Below are positions 58,957 through 64,000 of a DNA stretch of 64,000 bases, in pieces (the stretch's first letter is position 1; the number at the start of each line of letters is the position of its first letter). A program made the position numbers and the translations under genes. This stretch comes from Candidatus Muproteobacteria bacterium (lineage in GTDB: Bacteria > Pseudomonadota > Gammaproteobacteria > Acidiferrobacterales > Sulfurifustaceae): the NCBI GenBank assembly GCA_027449605.1, contig DAIDLH010000079.1:1-64000 (forward strand), given 5' to 3'. The notes below the pieces were generated by a model that saw only the letters and a program-made list of their open reading frames with translations, was not told the DNA's origin and ran no database searches.

Positions 58957-59421
58957 ATGAAGCGGATCGAAGGCGTGTTGCTTGCGGCGTTGTTGCTGGT
59001 TTGCGCCTGCGAAAAGAAGGAATCCCCGCCGTCCACGAAGGAAACACCGTCCGTGTCTTCGGCCGAACAGCTTGCCGTCATGGAGCGCCTGATGCGAGGC
59101 TCGAGCCTGTATCAGCAGCACTGCGCCCAGTGCCACGGACCGGAGGCGCAGGGACATCCGGACTGGCGGAATCCCCAGGTGGTCGCCGCGCCGCCGCTGA
59201 ACGGCGGCGGCAATGTCTGGAAGCGGCGCAAGCAGGACATGATCGCGATCATCCGCAACGGCGCGACGCGTCACGGCGAACCGGTGATGCCGGCATGGAA
59301 GGGACGGCTGAGCGATCCGGACATCGAGGATGTCATTGCCTGGTTTCAGGCGCTGTGGCCGGCGGACGTCTATCAGCGCTGGCGCGAGACCGAGGTCCGG
59401 ACCGCCGCGTCCAGGGGCTGA
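58957..59421 (+). CDS. Class I cytochrome c lipoprotein
   Basis: Lipobox LLVCAC; LYQQHCAQCHGPEAQGH..MPAWKGRLSDPDIEDVIAWFQ. Confidence 0.88.
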   Translation: MKRIEGVLLAALLLVCACEKKESPPSTKETPSVSSAEQLAVMERLMRGSSLYQQHCAQCHGPEAQGHPDWRNPQVVAAPPLNGGGNVWKRRKQDMIAIIRNGATRHGEPVMPAWKGRLSDPDIEDVIAWFQALWPADVYQRWRETEVRTAASRG

Positions 59422-59471
59422 ACCGCCGCCGTCGATCGTGACCACGAACTATTTCTGAAGGAGAGCTACTA

Positions 59472-59555
59472 ATGGGTATTGCCATCTGGATCATCGTCAT
59501 TCTGATCATCGCCGCGTTGATCAAGTATCTGTTGAGCGATTCCGGAAAGAAGTGA
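59472..59555 (+). CDS. 27-aa single-TM microprotein [27 protein letters not shown]
   Basis: RBS-like AAGGAGA upstream; not in ORF track; intact TM/charged tail. Confidence 0.55.
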   Translation: MGIAIWIIVILIIAALIKYLLSDSGKK

Positions 59556-59577
59556 TTGCTTCGAAGGAGAGACGGAC

Positions 59578-59973
59578 ATGTACGGCTTCAACATCACATT
59601 ACAGGACAGTTTCGATAACTGCGTCAAACGCGTCATCGAGGCGCTGAAGACCGAGGGCTTCGGCGTGCTCACCGACATCGACGTGCAGGCGACGATGAAG
59701 GCCAAGCTCAACGTCGACGGCGCGCCTTATCGCATTCTCGGCGCGTGCAACCCGCCGCTCGCGCACCGGGCGATCAGCGCCGATCCGGACATCGGCCTGC
59801 TGCTGCCGTGCAACGTGGTGGTGCGCGAACAGCCGGACAAGCAGATCAACGTCGGTTTCATGGACCCGATCGCGGTGCTGAAGCTCACCGACAATCCCGC
59901 GGTCGCGACCCTGGCCGGGGAAGTGCGCGGCAAGCTCGAGCGCGTGCGCGACCGGTTGACCGGAGCCGCTTGA
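59578..59973 (+). CDS. DUF302 family protein
   Basis: [33 protein letters not shown]...[29 protein letters not shown]. Confidence 0.93.
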   Translation: MYGFNITLQDSFDNCVKRVIEALKTEGFGVLTDIDVQATMKAKLNVDGAPYRILGACNPPLAHRAISADPDIGLLLPCNVVVREQPDKQINVGFMDPIAVLKLTDNPAVATLAGEVRGKLERVRDRLTGAA

Positions 59974-60130
59974 CCGCACGGCCTGTCGGATATTCTTTTT
60001 CATTGGCGGTTCCGGGTCGATTCTCAAACAGCCGGTATCCCGCTGGTTTCCGGCCGCATCGCGCCGGGCTTGCAATCGACCCCGTGCGGACCGATTGATT
60101 CATTCATCCGATTCGAATCGAGGAGAAAAA

Positions 60131-60349
60131 ATGAGCGCGACGGGCGAGAAGCATTATTCGGTGCGGGGCATGAAATGCGGCGGCTGCATCGCCAAGGCGA
60201 CCGAGGCGCTGTCGAAACTGCCCGGTTATGTCGGCGCCGAGTTCGATCTCAAAAGCGGCCGCGCCGTGGTGAAGGGCGACGTGGACGCGCAGGCCGTGGT
60301 CAGCGCCCTGACCGGGGCCGGTTATCCCGCGCAAGCGGATGAAGACTGA
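60131..60349 (+). CDS. HMA-domain copper chaperone (CopZ-like)
   Basis: YSVRGMKCGGCIAKATEALSKLPGYVGAEFDL. Confidence 0.9.
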   Translation: MSATGEKHYSVRGMKCGGCIAKATEALSKLPGYVGAEFDLKSGRAVVKGDVDAQAVVSALTGAGYPAQADED

Positions 60350-60376
60350 CGCGCGGGTTCATCGGCGGTATCGACC

Positions 60377-62626
60377 ATGACCGCGGCGATCCTGGAACAG
60401 GCCAGCACGCACCGGCTGTCCATCTCCGGCATGAGCTGCGCCGGCTGCGTGGCCACGGTCGAGAACGCGCTGAAGAACGTGCCGGGCGTGATCGAGTCGG
60501 CGGTCAACTTCGCCGAGCACACCGCGACCGTCCGCGGCAACGTCGAAGCCGCCAGGCTCATCGAAGCGGTCACCGCATCCGGTTACGGCGCCGCCGAATT
60601 GCGCGGCCTCGAGGACGAATCCGAAAAAGAAGCCGCCGAGCTCGCTCATTATCGATCGCTGCTGCGCAAGTTCATCGTCGCCGGCGCCGTCGGCCTGCCG
60701 CTGATGCTCGCCGAACCGCTCGGCCTCATGCCCATGCTCGATACGCCGTCGGGCCGGGTCTTCTGGCTCGCGGTCGGCGCGGCGACGCTGTTCGTGCTGG
60801 TCTATGCCGGCGGGCATTTCTTCCGCGGCGCGTGGAAATCGTTCCGCGCCCACAACGCCAATATGGACACGCTGATCGCGCTCGGCACCGGCGCGGCGTG
60901 GCTGTATTCGATGCTGGTGCTGGTCTTCCCCGGCATCGTGCCGAGCCTCGCGCGCCACGCCTATTTCGAAGCGGCGGCGATCATCATCTCGCTGATCAAC
61001 CTCGGCCAGGCGCTGGAAATGCGCGCTCGCGGCAAGACCTCGGAGGCGATCCGGCGTCTCATCGGCCTGCAACCCAAAACCGCGCGCGTGATCCGCGACG
61101 GCAGGGAGACGGATATTCCCATCTCCGAAGTCGGTCTGGACGAAACCATTCGTGTCCGTCCCGGAGAGAAAATTCCCGTCGACGGCGTGATCGTCGAGGG
61201 ACATTCCTCGGTGGATGAGTCCATGCTCACCGGCGAGCCGATGCCGGTGGAAAAAAAGACCGGCGATGAAGTGGTCGGCGCCACGCTCAACAAGTCCGGC
61301 ACGTTTCTGTTTCAGGCCAAGCGCATCGGCGCCGACACCGCGCTGGCGCGCATCATCGAAATGGTGCGCCGCGCGCAGAGTTCCAAGCCCGCGATCGGCC
61401 GGCTCGCTGACCGGATCTCGGCCGTGTTCGTGCCGTCGGTTTTGATTATTGCGGTGATCACTTTCCTCGCCTGGCACAACTTCGGCCCCGAGCCGAAGCT
61501 GTCCTATTCCCTGGTCGCCACCATGACCGTTCTCATCATCGCCTGTCCGTGTGCGCTCGGACTGGCGACGCCGATTTCGATCATGGTCGGCGTCGGCAAG
61601 GCGGCGGAGTACGGCATACTCATCCGCAACGGCGAGGCGCTGCAGCAGGCGGGCAAGCTCACCACCATCGTGCTCGACAAGACCGGTACCGTCACCGAAG
61701 GCCGGCCGAACGTGACCGCGCTGCTGCCCGCGCCGGGATGGGACGAGCAAAGACTGCTGGCCATGGCGGCGAGCATCGAGACAGGATCGGAGCATCCGCT
61801 GGCCGAGGCGATCGTGGCGGCGGCGAAAGTCAAAGGCATCGGGCTTTCCGCCGCCAGCGGTTTCGAGGCCATCGCGGGACACGGCGTTACGGCGACGGTC
61901 GACGGCCGAAAAGTCCTGTTCGGCAACGCGCGCCTGATGGCGCAGCATCATGTCGATCTCGGCGATTTTCCGGCGCGCGCCGGGGAACTGTCGGCGCGGG
62001 CGCAGACGCCGATGTATCTCGCCGTCGACGGCGCCGTGGCCGGGATCGTGGCCGTGGCCGATCCGGTCAAGCCGGACTCGAAAGCCGCGATTGCGCGGCT
62101 GCACGCGACCGGTCTCAAGGTGGTGATGATCACCGGCGACAACCGCGCCACCGCCGAGGCCGTGGCGCGCGAGGTCGGCGTGGACGAGGCGATGGCCGAG
62201 GTGCTGCCGGGCGACAAGGCGGCGAAAGTGTCCGAACTCCAGGCGCGCGGCGAGATCGTGGGCATGGTCGGCGACGGCATCAACGACGCGCCGGCGCTGG
62301 CCCAGGCCGACGTGGGTTACGCCATCGGCACCGGCACCGACGTGGCGATCGAGTCTGCCGACGTGACGCTGATGCGCGGTTCGCTGCACGGCGTCGCCGA
62401 CGCCATCGCCATCTCGCGCGTCACGGTGCGCAACATCAAGCAGAATCTTTTCGGCGCGTTCATTTACAACGTGCTCGGCATTCCCGTCGCCGCCGGCGCG
62501 CTGTATCCGTTCACCGGTCTGCTGCTCAATCCGATCATCGCCGGCGCGGCGATGGCGATGTCGTCGGTGACGGTGGTGAGCAACGCCAATCGGCTGAGAT
62601 GGTTCGAATCCGGACGGCGCGGCTGA
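60377..62626 (+). CDS. Copper-translocating P1B-1 ATPase with N-terminal HMA domain
   Basis: [62 protein letters not shown]. Confidence 0.95.
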   Translation: MTAAILEQASTHRLSISGMSCAGCVATVENALKNVPGVIESAVNFAEHTATVRGNVEAARLIEAVTASGYGAAELRGLEDESEKEAAELAHYRSLLRKFIVAGAVGLPLMLAEPLGLMPMLDTPSGRVFWLAVGAATLFVLVYAGGHFFRGAWKSFRAHNANMDTLIALGTGAAWLYSMLVLVFPGIVPSLARHAYFEAAAIIISLINLGQALEMRARGKTSEAIRRLIGLQPKTARVIRDGRETDIPISEVGLDETIRVRPGEKIPVDGVIVEGHSSVDESMLTGEPMPVEKKTGDEVVGATLNKSGTFLFQAKRIGADTALARIIEMVRRAQSSKPAIGRLADRISAVFVPSVLIIAVITFLAWHNFGPEPKLSYSLVATMTVLIIACPCALGLATPISIMVGVGKAAEYGILIRNGEALQQAGKLTTIVLDKTGTVTEGRPNVTALLPAPGWDEQRLLAMAASIETGSEHPLAEAIVAAAKVKGIGLSAASGFEAIAGHGVTATVDGRKVLFGNARLMAQHHVDLGDFPARAGELSARAQTPMYLAVDGAVAGIVAVADPVKPDSKAAIARLHATGLKVVMITGDNRATAEAVAREVGVDEAMAEVLPGDKAAKVSELQARGEIVGMVGDGINDAPALAQADVGYAIGTGTDVAIESADVTLMRGSLHGVADAIAISRVTVRNIKQNLFGAFIYNVLGIPVAAGALYPFTGLLLNPIIAGAAMAMSSVTVVSNANRLRWFESGRRG

Positions 62627-62716
62627 TCCGGTTCAGGGATTGCCCGGGCGCCGGCGCGGCGTGACGGTGCGTGAAGTCGTTTCATCGTTCCACCTCCACG
62701 GCATCCCGGCCGCCGG

Positions 62717-64000
62717 TTAGCGCGGCGGCAGGGCGGCGATCTGCGGCGTGTAGCCGCCGAAGAACCCGATCGCCACGAGCAGCAACAGCGTCAAGCCGCA
62801 CGCGATCAGGACGATGCCCAGTATCTTGGACCCGAGGGTCATGGGTTGCGATGGGGCGTCCACCAGGTATTTCTCCAACTGTCCGGTTTCAACCAGGCGC
62901 TGGTACTGCGCCGCGTGATCGCGCCGGAACTCTTCCAGCGACTGGACGCCGGTGAACATCACGATGTCCGGGGGCGGCATTTTGTCGGGCCGGAAGTGGT
63001 TGTTGAAGAAGTGCACCGTGAACAGGAACACCGCGGCGAGGAACGCTTCTTCTCCGTGCACCAGCGTGGCCACGTTGAACACCCAGCCCGGGAAGATCGA
63101 CGCGACCACGTGCGGGAACGCCAGCATCATGCCGCTGCCGCCGATGATGGCCATGCCCCAGAACACCGCCCAGTAGTCGAATTTCTCCCAGTAGGTCCAG
63201 CGGTCGAACACCGGCCGCGGGCCTCGGCCTACGAACCACACGAACATGCCCCAGGCGTCCTTGAAGTCCTTCCAATTCGGTATCAGCGAATCCGGCCCGA
63301 ACCAGCGGAAGGTCTTGCGGTGGCGGTAAATGTTGACGGCGACCCCGATCAGATGCAGGAAGAAGATGCCGAGCATGATCGCGGCGCTGGTGCGGTGGAT
63401 GATCCCCGCCACGCGCGGACCGCCGAGCGCGTTGATGACGACCGGGGCCCAGTTAGTATACGAATAGAACACCGCCATGCCGGTCAGGATCAGCGTCATG
63501 ACGCTCAGGGCGAAGACGAGGTGTGCGATGCGCCAGACGAGCCCGAACCGCCGGACCTGCTTCGATTCCCCCGGCGGCAACTCGTCGATGCGAACGTGCG
63601 ACCGCGCCTTGCGATCCTTGCGGTCGCGGTATTCGCGATGCCACCACAGCAGCGAGTGCGCCCAGAAGTAGGCGAACACGAACAGCAGCAGCCAGTTCAT
63701 GAATTTCGAGGCGATCCACATCTGCGGATAACGTTCGAAGTCGTGGGTGTTCGCGTGCGGCCCGAAGGTCACGAATCCCGGCGTCGCCAGCGGCAGCTTC
63801 TTGCCGTCGTGACACTTCTGGCAGGTCTTCAGGCGCTTGTCGGGGTGCACTTTCGATTTCGGATCCTTCACCTTCATGATCCCGTGGCTGTCGTGGCAGT
63901 CGTAGCACTTGGCCGTGTAGGTGTAGCCCAGCTTGGTGACCTGGCCGTGATAGGTATCGCGGTAGGTGACGTAATTCTCCAGATGGCAGCCGCCGCAATT
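62717..64000 (-). CDS. Multiheme c - cytochrome b561-type fusion, N-terminus beyond the window
   Basis: Frame is open to 64000: NCGGCHLENYVTYRDTYHGQ...AKCYDCHDSHGIMKVKDPKSKVHPDKRLKTCQKCH followed by several TM helices with paired His. Confidence 0.85.
   Translation of the reverse strand, partial: NCGGCHLENYVTYRDTYHGQVTKLGYTYTAKCYDCHDSHGIMKVKDPKSKVHPDKRLKTCQKCHDGKKLPLATPGFVTFGPHANTHDFERYPQMWIASKFMNWLLLFVFAYFWAHSLLWWHREYRDRKDRKARSHVRIDELPPGESKQVRRFGLVWRIAHLVFALSVMTLILTGMAVFYSYTNWAPVVINALGGPRVAGIIHRTSAAIMLGIFFLHLIGVAVNIYRHRKTFRWFGPDSLIPNWKDFKDAWGMFVWFVGRGPRPVFDRWTYWEKFDYWAVFWGMAIIGGSGMMLAFPHVVASIFPGWVFNVATLVHGEEAFLAAVFLFTVHFFNNHFRPDKMPPPDIVMFTGVQSLEEFRRDHAAQYQRLVETGQLEKYLVDAPSQPMTLGSKILGIVLIACGLTLLLLVAIGFFGGYTPQIAALPPR

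Overview
High-GC proteobacterial DNA, read without tools. About 0.2-15 kb is a chromosome-like mix: a 5'-truncated minus-strand ORF, a VOC protein, higBA and vapBC toxin-antitoxin pairs, a MoaD-like plus BNR/WD40-like pair, a TetR-RND tripartite efflux operon, a SemiSWEET-like protein, purC, a beta-carbonic anhydrase and a FAD dehydrogenase. From about 15.1 to 62.6 kb there is an almost entirely plus-strand copper/silver-type metal resistance region. It contains CopA/CopB, several c-type cytochromes, three P1B-type ATPases with different N-termini and ion-site motifs, Met- and His-rich small proteins, repeated DUF2933/SHOCT/DUF5676/YHS genes, a FtsH plus PsiE pair, a TolC-HlyD-ABC exporter, and a carbon module (beta-CASP MBL, AckA, phosphoketolase, transaldolase, alpha-glucan phosphorylase, with a phosphoglucomutase further downstream). 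The window ends in a minus-strand cytochrome b gene with N-terminal multiheme c motifs. Best leads: (1) a structured palindromic repeat inserted in frame inside the FAD dehydrogenase, with a second intergenic copy that has the same core but a different palindrome; (2) a Cyc2-like fused cytochrome-porin; (3) a P1B ATPase with CPD instead of CPC and an HMA-like domain lacking CxxC; (4) a glycogen-to-acetyl-phosphate module embedded in the metal island; (5) a 1-nt frameshift in a second FAD oxidoreductase. No rRNA, tRNA, CRISPR array, transposase or integrase was recognised.
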